Below are positions 32,141 to 43,585 of a stretch of 64,000 bases of DNA, piece by piece. Origin of the DNA: Simmondsia chinensis (taxonomy: Eukaryota > Streptophyta > Magnoliopsida > Caryophyllales > Simmondsiaceae); NCBI GenBank assembly GCA_018398585.1, contig JAGTTD010000002.1, positions 28,822,186-28,886,185 of the forward strand. The letters run 5' to 3'. The position numbers were made by a program, and so were the translations under genes. Position 1 is the stretch's first letter. Every line of letters starts with the position of its first letter. Under the pieces are notes generated by a model that searched no databases, was not told the DNA's origin, and was given only the letters and a program-made list of their open reading frames with translations.

Positions 32141-33948
32141 ATGCAAGATCATCAATTCACTTTTGATTTTAGAGTCCTTCCTTTGGGAGGGTGTGATATG
32201 GTGCTTGGGGTAGATTGGATGAGGTCCTTTAATCCGGTGTTGTTTGATTTTGATAAGATGACAGTGTCTTTCGAAGTTCATGGCAATAAGGTCACATTAC
32301 AAGGAATTTCAGATCAAGCACAGTTGAGGCTAATTAACGGCAAGAGCTTACATGGGGGGTTCAAGAAGAATGCAATACAATGGCTGGGACAATTATTTGT
32401 CATTGCACCTGCAGAATTACAACTGAACATCCAACCTGAAGTTCATGCTTTGCTCGAAGAGTTTGAGGATATTTTTGAGCAGCCAAAGAGCCTTCCTCCT
32501 CAAAGAAGTGTAGATCATGCCATACCACTTCGAGCTAACTCTGACCCCGTAAGATCAGGCCTTACCGTTATGCTCATGCCCGAAAATCAGAGATTGAGAA
32601 GCAAGTTGATGAGTTACTTCAAATGAGTTTCATTAGACCAAGCCATAGTCCTTTTGCCTCACCCGTGATTCTTGTTAAGAAGAAGGATGGTACGGCTAGA
32701 ATGTGCATCGATGATCGCCAACTGAATTCTTTGATAGTGAAAGATAAGTTTCCTATTCCTGTTATTGACGATTTGCTTGATGAATTATATGGAGCACATT
32801 TCTTCTCTAAGCTTGATTTGAGGCAGGGATATCATCAAATCAGAGTTCTCGAGCCGGATATATACAAGACTGCTTTTCAGACACATCATGGGCATTTTGA
32901 GTTCGTTGTTATGCCTTTCGGTTTAACAAATGCTCTGGCCACATTTCAAGCTGCTATGAATGACATTTTCAAGCCTTACTTGAGGAGATAGGTATTAGTT
33001 TTTTTCGATGATATATTGATATATAGTTCGTCTTATGAAGATCACCTCACTCACCTTAGAGAGATGTTTGTAGTATTGCGACAGCACAGATTTTTTGCTA
33101 AGCTCTCAAAGTGCTCTTTTGCTCAGTCCAAACTTGAATATTTGGGTCATGTCATCTCTCATGAAGGAGTCTCTACCGATCCTTCCAAGGTACAAGCAAT
33201 GCAAGAGTGGCCAATTCCCATGACGTTGAAGCAATTGAGAGGGTTTTTGGGATTGACCGGTTATTATAGGAAGTTCATAAATGGTTATGGGTCCATTACA
33301 AAGGCCCTAACTGAGCTTCTAAAGAAGGATGCATTCAAGTGGAACGACAAGGCACAAGCAGCTTTTGATGCACTTAAGTCGGCTATGTGTGTGGCTCCGG
33401 TATTGGGCATGCCAAATTTTGCTGAGGACTTCATCTTGGAGACAGATGCAAGTGGGACTGGTAGTGGGGCTGTTCTCTCACAGCATGGAAGACCTATTGC
33501 TTATTTGAGTCAAGCGCTTAGTCCTAAACATCAAGCCATGTCCACTTATGAAACAGAGTACTTGGCAATTCTCCTAGCAATTGAGAAATGGAGGCATTAC
33601 TTGGATGGTCAGAGGTTCATTATTCGAATAGATCATCAAAGTCTTCAGCACCTCTTGGAGCAAAAGATAGTGACAAGAATTCAAAAGAAGGGATTGATGA
33701 AGTTGCTAGGACTTGACTATGCAATCGAGTATAAAAGAGGGAAGGAAAACCAAGCTGCGGATGCTTTGTCAAGGAAGTTTGAGGACCACGAGCAGGGTTT
33801 TTGTGGGGCGTTGTCTGTTGTTTTGCCGTCTTGGATGGATGAAATCTACAAGTCTTATGAAGGGGACACTTTTGCTCAAGAGAGTGTGGCTGCAGCTTTG
33901 GTTAAAGGGGCTGATATCGTTGACAGTAAGCCTGAAGTGTCTGTGTAG
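32141..33948 (+). pseudogene. Ty3 element B protease end, RT and RNase H
   Basis: DMVLGVDWMRSF (protease box 2), [48 protein letters not shown] and VFFDDILIYSSSYEDHLTHL (RT). [20 protein letters not shown] is followed by LGLTGYYRKF, then LETDASGTGSGAVLSQHG and TYETEYLAILLAIEKWRHYL (RNase H). One frameshift near 32620 and a stop at 32990. Confidence 0.94.
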
Positions 33949-35270
33949 AAAGGCATTATCCTGGTGTAGAACAAGTTATATATTGGCTCCTCGACTGATT
34001 TGAGGGATCAGATAGTGAAGGCTTCACATGACTCAGCTTGGGGTGGTCATTCCGGGGTTGAAGGTACTTATTAGAGAGTTAAGGCATATTTTAGTTGGCA
34101 CGGTTTGAAGAAAGCTGTATTAGATTTTGTGTAGTCTTGTGAGGTGTGTCAACAAACCAAGTTGGGGGATCATCGATACCAAGGACTCTTGCAGCCACTC
34201 CCCATTCCGGATGGTGCGTGGATCAACATAAGCATGGATTTTATAGAAGGACTTCCCAAGTCTGATGGTAGGGAGGTAATTTGGGTTGTGGTGGATCGTT
34301 TCACCTAATATAGTCATTTTATAGCACTTATCCTTCCTGTTACAGCTGAAAGGTTGGCTAAGAGCTTCTTAGACAACATATATAAGTTACATGGGTTGCC
34401 TCAATCCACTGTTTCTGATCGAGACAAAATCTTTACAAGTACTTTTTGGAGGGAGTTGTTCAAGTTGTTGGGAACTACATTGGCACTTAGTTCATCCTAT
34501 CATCCCTAAACGGATGGACAAACTGAGCATGTCAACCAATGCATTGAGCAGTATCTTCGAAGTATGGTTTTCTCACGGCCCAAAGAGTGGAATCAATGGC
34601 TTTCTTTAGCTGAATATTGGTTCAACACTCATGTCCATGCTTCAATTGGCACTTCTTCTTTCTAAGCATTGTATGGGTATGCTCCACCTTCACCCATGAT
34701 GTTGCAGCAGCAAGGTAACCCAGATTCTGCAGCAGGGGATCTGATTCAGCAAAGGAAGCAGATGTTGCAAATTCTTAAGGATAATCTTCATCAAGCTCAT
34801 GCACGAATGAAGTCTTATGCAGATAAAAAGAGGGTAGACAAAACTTACGAAGTTGGAGACATGGTCTACCTTAAATTACAACCTTATAGACAATCCTCTT
34901 TGGTTGTCAGGAAGAATGTCAAGCTAAGTGCTCGTTTCTATGGCCCATATAAAATTTTGGAGAAGATCGGCAAAGTTGCTTATAGGCTTGATTTGCCTTC
35001 TCATTCATACATTCACTCGGTGTTCCATGTATCATTACTTAAAAAGCAGGTGAAAGTTGGTGCTAGGAGCTCACGGACTCCACAAGAAGTGGGAGCAAAT
35101 GGTGCATTATTGCTTGGACCGATAGCTATCAAATAGCACAAGATGATTGTAGGAGCTACTGGAACATTTCAGCAGAACATGGTGCGGTGGCTGAATTTGG
35201 ATAAGAGTATGGTCACATGGGAGAATCCTACATTTTTGAAGAGCCAATTTCCAAGTTTTTCTCCTTGAGG
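33949..35270 (+). pseudogene. Ty3 element B integrase
   Basis: SHDSAWGGHSGVEGTY then SCEVCQQTKLGDHRYQGLL (zinc finger), SMDFIEGLPKSDGREVIWVV, TVSDRDKIFTSTFWRELF, HVNQCIEQYLRSMVF, YEVGDMVYLKLQPYRQSS and PYKILEKIGKVAYRLDLPSH. Seven or more in-frame stops, including TAG at 34072-34074, TAG at 34132, TAA at 34507 and TAA at 34665. Confidence 0.93.
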
Positions 35271-35297
35271 ACAACAAGCTTCTCCAGGGGGAGGGAA

Positions 35298-35712
35298 TGT
35301 TATAATTCCTTTAGTCTTTTGATTGTTTTTGGTCCTTAATTGCTTGTAATGTGTTTGGTTGCTTTGGTATTGTGTTTGTTTGTTAGTTGCCAGGCAAATT
35401 GGCGCCATGAGGGTCGGGTTTAGGTCCTTAAGGTCAAGGCTAGTCAAATGTGGTGGCTCCCTTGTGTTTAGGTGCCAAAATTCAGTTAGGCGGTTAGAGT
35501 GGCTTGTGTCCTTGTGCATTGTACCTAGATCTATTATAAATGGATCTAATGCTAGTAATATCATCATTCAATCAATAACAAACCTGATTTCCTTTGGATA
35601 ATCTCTCTAATTCTCATCTAATTCTCTACTTTCTCATCTCCTTTCAATTCTCTTCTCACCTTATCATTCTCTTTCACAAGGTTAGCTATCAACTTAGGCT
35701 TGGTAGTTAACC
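35298..35712 (+). repeat. 3' LTR of Ty3 element B
   Basis: Matches the 5' copy. The last base is C instead of A (GTTAACC). The purine tract CAGGGGGAGGGAA (35285-35297) precedes it. Confidence 0.93.
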
Positions 35713-36776
35713 GTATCAAGGTCTCCTTTAACCTTTACGTATTCTGGAGGGTGCTTGGCAAAATATAAACATGGACTTTATTGAAGGATTGCCAAAATCA
35801 GAAGGAAAAGAAGTAATCTGGGTTGTGGTTGATCGGTTTACCAAAATCAATCATTTTATTGGGCTGGCCAGACCTGTTATAGCTGAGAAGTTGGCTAGGA
35901 GTTTCTTGGATAATATCTACAAGCTTCATGGCTTGCCACTGTCTATTGTTTTAGATCGAGACAGGATCTTTACCAGCCACTTTTCGAGAGAATTGTTCAA
36001 TCTTGTGGGGACAACATTGGCTCTTAGCTTATCTTATCATCCTCAAACCGATGCGCCAAACTGAAAGAGTAAATCAGTGCATTGAGCAATACCTTAGAAG
36101 TATGGTGTTCACTCATCCTAAGGCGTGGAGCAAGTGGTTATCTCTGGCAGAACACTGGTACAACACACATGCTCACGCTTCCATTGGGACTACTCCATTC
36201 AAAGCTCTATATGGTTATGATCCTCCAACTCCAATGATGCTGCAAGGCCTGGTGTCATCTGGTCATGAGGTTACTGATTTAGTGATGCAGAGGAGACAAT
36301 TGATGCAATTATTGAAAGACAATCTTCATCAAGCCCAAGCAAGAATGAAGCTATATGCTAACATGAAGCGTGTGGACAAACATTTTGAGGTTGGAGATAT
36401 GGTCTATCTAAAATTGCAACCTTATAGACAAGCAACCATAGCTGTGAGGAAGAATGTGAAGTTGTGTGCAAGGTTCTTTAGGCCTTATAAGATCCTTGAA
36501 ACGATTGGCAAAGTGGCTTACAAGCTTGATTTACCCCCTGACTCTTACATTCATCCTGTTTTTCATGTTTACTTTCTTAAGAAACAGGTGAAAAAGGGTC
36601 ATGAAAGTTCATTCCATCCTCTGGACATTGGCTCAAATCGTGCTCTACTCCTGCAACCTACTGCTATGCTTGATTCACGTGAAGTAAAGGTTGCTGACAG
36701 ATCAATTCAGGAAGTTCTTGTGCAATGGACTAACTTGATGAACATGAAGCAACTTGGGAAGAGCTTAAATTTTTGA
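35713..36776 (+). pseudogene. Ty3 element A integrase core and C-terminus
   Basis: Resumes after B. MDFIEGLPKSEGKEVIWVVV and VDRFTKINHF (first catalytic Asp region), VLDRDRIFTSHFSRELF (second Asp), YHPQTD; then a frameshift; then RVNQCIEQYLRSMVF, GTTPFKALYGYDPP, FEVGDMVYLKLQPYR (GPY/F-side C-terminus) and PYKILETIGKVAYKLDLP. A weak chromodomain-like end (VQEVLVQWTN type) suggests a chromovirus relative. Confidence 0.9.
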
Positions 36777-36834
36777 AGAGTTAATTTCCTTACTTTCATT
36801 CTTAAGGACAGGAACATTTTCAAGAGGGGAGGAT

Positions 36835-37268
36835 TGTTATGATCCGAAGTTGATCCAAAGAGAATTAAGTCATGAAGCTGCTGTTCTTGTTCTTGTTTTG
36901 TAAATCTGTAATAAGCGTAGTGAAGTGTTGCGTTTTATCATTGCTTGGTTATGTCTCTAGCTAGTGTTTAGCCCCAAGAGGTTGTAATAGGTGGTTAAGT
37001 CGGTTATTGGTCAAATTTTGGTCAATATTGGCTGCTTGGGTTTAGTTAGTCGGTTAACACTTAGTCTCTATGCAATGTACTTAGATCAAGTACAAGTAGC
37101 TCAATTCTTGTAATGTCATTCATTTAATCAAACATGCAAACTATCTCTTTGAAATATTGCTCTCCTTCTCATCTTACTTTTTCTATTATCTCATCTCCTT
37201 CACTTCCCTTCTCATCTATACTCTCTCTTTCAGAATGTTAATTTCCTAGGTCATCTAGAGGTTTAACA
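36835..37268 (+). repeat. 3' LTR of Ty3 element A
   Basis: Same ends as the 5' copy. The polypurine tract AAGAGGGGAGGA (36822-36833) precedes it. Confidence 0.92.
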
Positions 37269-38000
37269 AATCACCTCGACAAAAGATCATAAGGTCATTG
37301 GCTAGGCATAAGTGTGTGAGCCCAGTGCGAAGCATGGGTGATAATGAAACCTCAGGTCATTAATAGCTTGGCGAAGCAATCCTCAGAGACCCTTCATAGA
37401 AATAACAAATAGATAAGGGGAGAAAAAGTTACCCTGACGAACACCCCGACTGGAGTGGAAGAAACCCTCAAGTTAGCCATTAATGGCGACAGAAAAGGAG
37501 GCTGTAGAAAGGCACTCTCGGACCCAATCAACCATGATCTCGAGAATCCCCATACTTCTTGTACCAGCTAAAATGAAGTCCCAAAGAACTGTGTCAAAAG
37601 CTTTATGAATATCAACCTTCCGCGCACAGCGCCACGAAACCTGAAGGTGATAATCACACATAAGCTCTTTTGTTAGCAAAATGCTATCTAAAATTTGATG
37701 GCCCAGGACAAAAGCAGTCTGAGCATCATCAATCAGCCCGGGAAGGAAACCCTTTAGCCTATTTGCAAGGATCTTAGTGATACACTTATAGATCACATTG
37801 CAACAAGAGACATGGCGAAAGTCACCAAAAGTGGAGGGAGTCTCCACTTTAGGCACAAGATAGATCCTGGTGGTATTCAGAGCACCGTGAAGTCAAAAAT
37901 GGATGCACAACTCTGATAACTCTGCCACCCATCACCTTTTGAGCCTCTTAAAAAAGAGGAAAGTATAACCATCAGGCCTAGGGGCCCTATCGTCACCAAT
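37269..38000 (-). pseudogene. L1 ORF2 reverse transcriptase, proximal half
   Basis: Encodes APRPDGYTFLFF, PKVETPSTFGDFRHVSCCNV, ITKILANRLKGFLPGLIDDA, QTAFVLGHQILDSILL, RCARKVDIHKAFDTVLWDF and FSVAING, then LTHLCLANDLMIFCRGD just before the Ty3 element A junction. The catalytic FADD box reads LAND, losing the first aspartate. Confidence 0.88.
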
Positions 38001-39389
38001 AGAAAAGAGGGCATCCCGCGCCTTAACAACAGAGATCGGGGAAATCAATGAGCGAGCCTAATCCTTAGAAAGGCAAGCCTTAAAGAAGTTTGAAACATCC
38101 TCAGTCAATGGACCAGTAGGCTCAGTCAATGACTCCTGAAAAAATGCAACGCCAATACTAGAGATCAACTGCATATCGTAAGTCCTCACACCATTTGGAC
38201 CAACTATAGACGAAATTCGATTCCTGGCTCGTCAAAGGAAAATAGATTGATGGAAGAATCGAGTGCTTTGATCCCCGAGTGAAAGCCACTGAATACGTGG
38301 CTTTTGACGACAAAATGCTTTTTGATCCCGATATAAGTGAGAATACTCACGATAAAGGCGGAACTCCTCTAATTGAAGGACATGACACTTAGGGTCCTCA
38401 TCTAATGCTCTCTAACCTAGGGCCCATGCATCTCGAGCCACCTCAACTCTGGCTGAAATATGACTAAAATGACGAGTATTTAGGGCCTTTAACTCACTCT
38501 TTAGCAACTTCAGCTTTTGAGTGAGCTGAAACATCAGAGTGCCCTCAATATTAGAGTCCCTGACTCACTGAATAGTAGGAAGGAAATCCTCATGATCAGC
38601 CTAGAAGTTAAGAACTTGAAAGGAAGTTGCTTAGCACGAAGCTCCCCAAGCCCTCTAACAATAATAACACTATGATCTAAAACAATATGATGTGCAAGAA
38701 CCTCAGTAGAGGCAATAGGGAAGTTGGAAACCAACCCTCACTGACAAGGCACCAATCAAGCTGCTTGAGGATCAATCTATCACCCTTAGCACAGTTCGAC
38801 CATGTGAAATGAAGTCCAGAGTAAGAAAGAGTCGTAAGCTCAACCTTAGGAACACAGTTATGAAAAGCAGCCATATAACCAGGCCAACTCTCCCGGCCGC
38901 CGCATCTATCGGAAGGGCTAATGATGGCACTGAAATCCCCAACAAGGATCCAAGGCTCACCTAGAAGATTGGCACTAACACCTCGAAGGTAATGCTAAAG
39001 TGCTAGACGAGAATCTGGCTTATTAAAGCTGTAAACAAAGGTGGCGAGAAAGCCCACAACTCCAGATAAATCAGAAACATGACAAGTAAGGAACTAATCA
39101 CCTTCTCAAATCAAATCAACTCGATAGACACCGGGTCTTAAGCAACGATAATACGACACCAAGAGGAGCAGAGCCCATTGTAGAGACACTAACATCCATC
39201 GGCACATCAAGCAATCACAGCCTCTGCATCAGATGGTTCGGTTTTTGTCTCAACTAAACCAACAACAAATAAGCGATTAGAAGAAATCCAATCTCGAACA
39301 ACACGGGAGGAATTGGGGTTGTTTAGGCCCCTAATGTTCCAATAGCCGAGCACCATGATGAAACATCTATGAAGCAAGTCGACCCCCAC
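38001..39389 (-). pseudogene. L1 ORF2 endonuclease and linker (decayed)
   Basis: Starts near VLGYWNIRGLNNPNSSRVVR and VVGLVETKTE, the APE endonuclease start. Then LLGEPWILVGDF, YSGLHFTWSNC and LDWCLVSEGWF. The linker includes WLSLGDQSTRFFHQSIF. Multiple stops. Confidence 0.85.
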
Positions 39390-40628
39390 AACGAGTAGTT
39401 GTAAGAGTACAAGGCCCTACAAGAGCGGCAATCACCGGAGCCTTAACATGATGGGAAGTGGAGGCATCCGACACACTGTCAAATTGGTTCGATATGTAGA
39501 GACTAGGCACATAGGAATCCCGGTGCAAAGTACAGATAAGTGGTGCAGTGATCCCGATAATGGCATCCTGAGCTTCCTCCACCAAAAGAGGGACATCACA
39601 AGTGCCACAACAAGATGAGGAGATGGGCACGAAAAAGTCGGCAAAAGTCCTCGGAGGAAGAGAAATAGAGCTCGAAGCTGAGAGAACGGTATGGGGAGCT
39701 ATAGAACTAGAAGTTGCGACTGGGGCCTGTCCCCCACTCCCCATGGCCGGTCCCTGAGGGGTCATAGCTGCCTCCGCTCGAGAAATGGGCCAAGACCCAC
39801 TGCATGGTGAAGAATGCACACACACATTCCCCTCCACCACAACCTGGCTTGGGCAACTAGCGGACCTAGTCTTCAAACTCTGACCCGAGACATGCTCGGG
39901 GGACCCAGCACTACGGTGGTGCTAAGTCGCCACTCCAATAGTACCAAAAATATAGGTGGGTTGGTAGAAATGCATGGCCCACGTAGCTCAAAAGAATCAA
40001 GTACAAGCCCTTCGTCCCTAAGGCCAAGACCGCATGACCTAACCCCACCACCATCCTCCCTAGTATGCGACCCACTATGGAAAAGCCTCTTCAAAATAGG
40101 CCCATTTCTCCTTGCCAGCCCAATAGAGGAAAGCCCCTGTAAATTAGGCCCATTTCCCCCTTGTGTTAGCCCCACTGGAGAAAAGCGTCTCTAAGATAGG
40201 CCTATTTCCTTTTGTGTATGTCCCACTAGAGGAAAGCCTCTCCAAATTAGGACCATTTCCCCTTATGTTAGCACCACTAGAGGAAATCCTCTCCAAAATA
40301 GGTCAATTTCCTCATGAAATAGAGGAAAGCCCCTCCAAAACAGGGCCCATTTCCCCTTGAAGTAATTAGCCCAACAAGGCAAGAGGCTCACGGCCCAGCT
40401 AAAGAAACATGTGGCAGCAGAAGAAGCATTGTGCCGCCCTGGAGCTGGCCCAACAGAAGCAACAAGGCATGGCCCAAGCGTGTCAATGCGCAGCCCATCA
40501 ACAGGCAACCCAATACCATCCACCCTTGGCCCAGCAACATAAACATCATTCCTTGGCCCATGAGGGGAAGACTCCACCAAACTAGGCCCAATTATCCTTG
40601 GGCTACTAGGGACCAGCCCATCTCGGTG
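39367..40628 (-). pseudogene. L1 5' region with ORF1 remnant
   Basis: A 169-codon frame (39367-39876) of Ser/Pro/Ala-rich sequence lies just upstream of the endonuclease start, where L1 ORF1 ends. Upstream is a tandem repeat zone. No RRM or zinc knuckle was recognised, so the ORF1 assignment is positional. Confidence 0.5.
40078..40360 (-). repeat. About 60-bp tandem repeats in the L1 5' region
   Basis: Five to six units containing GGAAAGCC(C/T)CT(C/G), AAATAGGCCCATTTCCCCTT and AGCCCCACTAGA-like words. On the minus strand they encode a roughly 20-residue repeat of the form NGPxLxxLxSxGxxxxG. Copies are diverged. Confidence 0.8.
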
Positions 40629-41640
40629 AACTTAAGTCTAGTGTACCTTTTACATACCTTAGCAACCACTTTACATCATCCCAGTGAACTTTCCCAGGAT
40701 TGGCCATAAACCATGACAATACAATCATGGGAAAAGCTAAATATGGCATAGTACATGTCATAGCACACATCAATGATCCTATAGCATTTGCATAGTGTAT
40801 ACTAGACATCCTAGGTCTTTCTTGTTTAGTTTATGGGCACTGGTTTGTTCAAAACTTACACTAAGATGCCACGGGTAGTTTTACGAACATTGAATAAAAA
40901 ATTTTAAATGTTTTTAACACTTTAATCTGATAATGGTTTTGTGTTAAATGAATTTTTTAAGTGATCTATTTCTTATGACATCCATTCCTAAAATCCTCTT
41001 AGCTTCACCCATATCCTTCATGTCAAACAAGCCATTTAACCTCATTTTTAAGTCCAAAATATGTTTCTTAGACCTACTTGCTAAGAGCATATCATCAACA
41101 TAGATTAGAAGGAATAGAGCATCATCACAATCAATATCCTTGCAAGTATTATGAATAGATCTAACAAAACCATTATAAAGCATAAAGGCATCAATTCTCT
41201 TGTACCACTGTCATGGTGACTGTTTTAAGCCATACTGTGATTTTTCAACAGACAAACGGAATCAACATGATCATATTTAATAAAACCCTCAGGTTGAGCC
41301 CTGAGGATCTCTTTCTCAAACTCACCATGTAAAAACGCAGTTGTTACATCCATTTGATCTAGGTACATATCAAATTTGGTAGCTAAACACATAATCAAGC
41401 GTATAATAGTGCGTTTCACAACAGGAGAAAAGATTTAAGTATGATCAACCTCCTCTTTTTAGGTAAAACCTTTTGCTACTAACCTGGCCTTAAACCTAGG
41501 CTGACCCTAAGGGGTTTTAGGCTCCTCAATCCTAAAAACCCATTTAGAACCAATTAGTTTCTTACCCTTTGGCCTAAGGATTAAGACCTAAGTCTTATTC
41601 TTCCTAAAGCTCTCCATTTCAGCTGCCATAGCATTCAGCT
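40629..41640 (-). pseudogene. Copia reverse transcriptase (decayed)
   Basis: Pieces in order on the minus strand: GSKWVFRIEE-like start, DQMDVTTAFLHGEFEKEI, CLLKNHSMA, LLIYVDDMLLASRSKKHILD with the catalytic YVDD, GLFDMKDMGEAKRILGMDV, and YANAIGSLMCAMTC through YVKGTLDL, where the L1 interrupts it. Several in-frame stops and frameshifts separate the pieces. Confidence 0.9.
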
Positions 41641-41855
41641 ACTCTGCTGAATGCCTACTATTAATGACCTGACTAAAGGACAAAGGCTCAGATTCAACAT
41701 ATTCTAAGGCAGTATTATGAGCATAGGCAATACAATCAGCAAAACCATACCTATTAAGAGCTTTAGCCTCCCTTCTTACCCTATCTTTGGCCAATTGGTA
41801 ATTATCTAAGTTTTGAACATCAATATTAGGTCTGTCAGGTCTGTTACAGGTCTAT

Positions 41856-43005
41856 TTAGACTGCTTCAGCATCATTTTGGTCATTTTCATCTAAGTTATC
41901 CTCTAATTCAGTCCCAAGGTTAATTGGGCTAGGTGGATTCACTTCAAACTCATACAATTTAGGATCATCAAGGGTCCTAACCACAGCTAGACTATTACCT
42001 ACTTGTTCTTTAAGGTAGAGCATCTCCTCCTCATTGAAGGTGACATCCCTACTAATAATAGTTATAGTCCTATTTTCACCCTTAACATCTAATCTATAGC
42101 ATTTCACCCACGAAGGATAACCTAAGACAGTGCCTTTAACAACCTTAGGTTCCAATTTTCCCTCACTTTGGTATACAAAGGCTGAACAGTCAAACACTCT
42201 CAAGTTTTCATATTTCACTGCTTTTCCAGTTCAAACATTTTCAGGTGTTTTCATTTTTAAAGCAGAATTTGGGGACCTATTTATCAAATAGGCTACTATA
42301 TTGACAACCTCTCCCTAAAACTGTTTTGGTAAACCATATGAGAAAACCATACATCTAACGAGATCTAAAAGTGTTCTGTTCATTCTCTCAGCAACACCAT
42401 TTCATTAAGGGGTTTATGTTACTGTTGTATGTCTTTTAATTCCATTTTCATTACACAATGCATCAAACTCTTTGTTCACGAATTCTAGGTCTTTTCCAGT
42501 CCTAAGGACCTTAACCTTACTATGTGTTTGATTCTCAATTAAAGGCTTCCATTTCAAAAAGGTTTTAAAATGCCTCATTCTTATTTTTCAGCAAATAAAC
42601 TCATACTTTACGTGAGAAATCATCCACAACAGACAGAAAATAGCATGCTCCACCCATTGTGGGCACCCTAGAGGGTCCCCACAAGTCAGAATGTGCATAA
42701 TCAACAATGCCATCAGTCACATGTGAACCAGTAGAGAATGCAATCCTATGACGTTTACCATTGATGCAATGATCACAAAAATCAATATCAGACACTACAT
42801 AAGATCCAAATACACCCTGCTTTTGTAGTTGTAACAATCCTCTTTCTGATATGTGACCTAACCTCCTATGCCAAAGATTAGTGGTGTCCCTAGGGTCCTT
42901 CTTCGCAACATTTCCCTCCCCAATAACAACTTCTCCCTTTATGAAATATAAACCATTCTTGACCACCCCCTGAAATACAACTAAGGCTCCTCTTAGGACC
43001 TTCAT
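41856..43005 (-). pseudogene. Copia pre-integrase and integrase (decayed)
   Basis: LWHRRLGHISERGLLQLQKQ and CDHCINGKRHR give the HHCC zinc site. HSDLWGPSRVPTMGGACYFL and VVDDFSRKV give the first catalytic region. GVAERMNRT-type sequence lies near 42390. The C-terminal part is VFDCSAFVYQSEGKLEPKVV and YRLDVK. Stops interrupt the core between 42220 and 42600. Confidence 0.9.
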
Positions 43006-43047
43006 CTCTCCCTTACAGGCTTTAAGGACAAACCCACTTAGGTCAAG

Positions 43048-43575
43048 TTATCCTATAGATATACGGTTTCCTTTTAGTTCTGGGACTTGCCTAACACCCT
43101 TTAAGACAAAGTTAGTGCCGTCAGCAAACCTAACTCTATCTGATCCAGTCCCCACTACCTTACCAGCATAGTTATTACCTAACATCACTTTTCCCTCACT
43201 AATAGTTTTATAATTAACAAAATATGACCTATCACATGTCATATGAAAACTGCATCAAGAATTAAGCACCCATTCATGCGTTGTAATATCAACAGAAGCA
43301 GCAAGCACTTGACCATGTTCATAATCATCAGATATAGTGTTATCAGTAGTAACCTGGTTTGTATTAGGGCAATAGCGTTTAATATGATCCATTTTACCGC
43401 ACTCAAAACACTTTGTGTTAGATAGGTCTTTTCTTCCTCTTGATTGAGATCTATTCGAGCTTTTACTTCTTTTCTTGTTATGGTTACCAATAGTTTTAGA
43501 TCTACCTCTTACTGTTAGCCCTTCCCCATTATTATAGTGGGCGTGGATCTGATGTTGTGGAAATTCCACAGTCAA
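43048..43575 (-). pseudogene. Copia gag zinc knuckle and protease region (decayed)
   Basis: CFECGKMDHIKRYC (CX2CX4HX4C) is the nucleocapsid zinc knuckle. After HEWVLNS comes HMTCDRSYF, with the usual LDSG-type protease site damaged at a stop, then GKVMLGNNYAGKVVGTGSDR and LKGVRQVPELKGNRIS. The gag N-terminal part is absent. Confidence 0.85.
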
Positions 43576-43585
43576 TTATGCTGCA

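Larger units (their letters stand above)
29946..35712 (+). mobile_element. Ty3/gypsy retrotransposon B nested in A
   Basis: LTRs 29946-30360 and 35298-35712, with perfect target duplication GTATC (29941-29945 and 35713-35717). Same domain order and close protein similarity to A, but different LTR sequence, so a sister family. LTRs differ at about 18 of 415 positions by hand count. Several stops, otherwise largely collinear. Confidence 0.95.
25653..37268 (+). mobile_element. Ty3/gypsy retrotransposon A, carrying nested element B
   Basis: LTRs 25653-26085 and 36835-37268. Perfect 5-bp target duplication AATCA (25648-25652 and 37269-37273) in L1 sequence. Order gag-protease-RT-RNase H-integrase on the plus strand, Ty3-type. 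The frame has stops and shifts throughout. Element B (29946-35712) interrupts the integrase. LTRs differ at roughly 8% of positions by hand count, older than B. Confidence 0.93.
23950..40628 (-). mobile_element. L1-clade LINE inserted in copia, itself split by Ty3 element A
   Basis: A near full-length L1 on the minus strand. Its poly-A tail is the T-run at 23950-23968. Flanks aacctaagtc (23940-23949) and aacttaagtc (40629-40638) form a 10-bp target duplication with one mismatch. From right to left: a 5' repeat region, ORF1 remnants, endonuclease, RT, then (past Ty3 element A at 25653-37268) the distal RT and zf-RVT region. Many stops. Confidence 0.88.
22395..43585 (-). mobile_element. Ty1/copia retrotransposon split by nested L1
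   Basis: Outermost layer of the nest. Right part (40629-43585): gag zinc knuckle, protease, integrase and RT. Left part (22395-23949): RNase H, PPT and 3' LTR. The two halves join in the codons for KGTLDL at the L1 target duplication. All frames are broken by stops. The gag N-terminus and 5' LTR are missing: the sequence right of about 43585 turns AT-rich without copia similarity. A Tork-like lineage is possible but not established. Confidence 0.85.

Noticed and set aside
29946..35712. Deamination-type (C-to-T) bias explaining all stops in element B
   Set aside because: Comparing stop positions with element A, only some (for example CAA/CAG to TAA/TAG, TGG to TAG) are of that type; others need A-to-T changes, so no clear bias.
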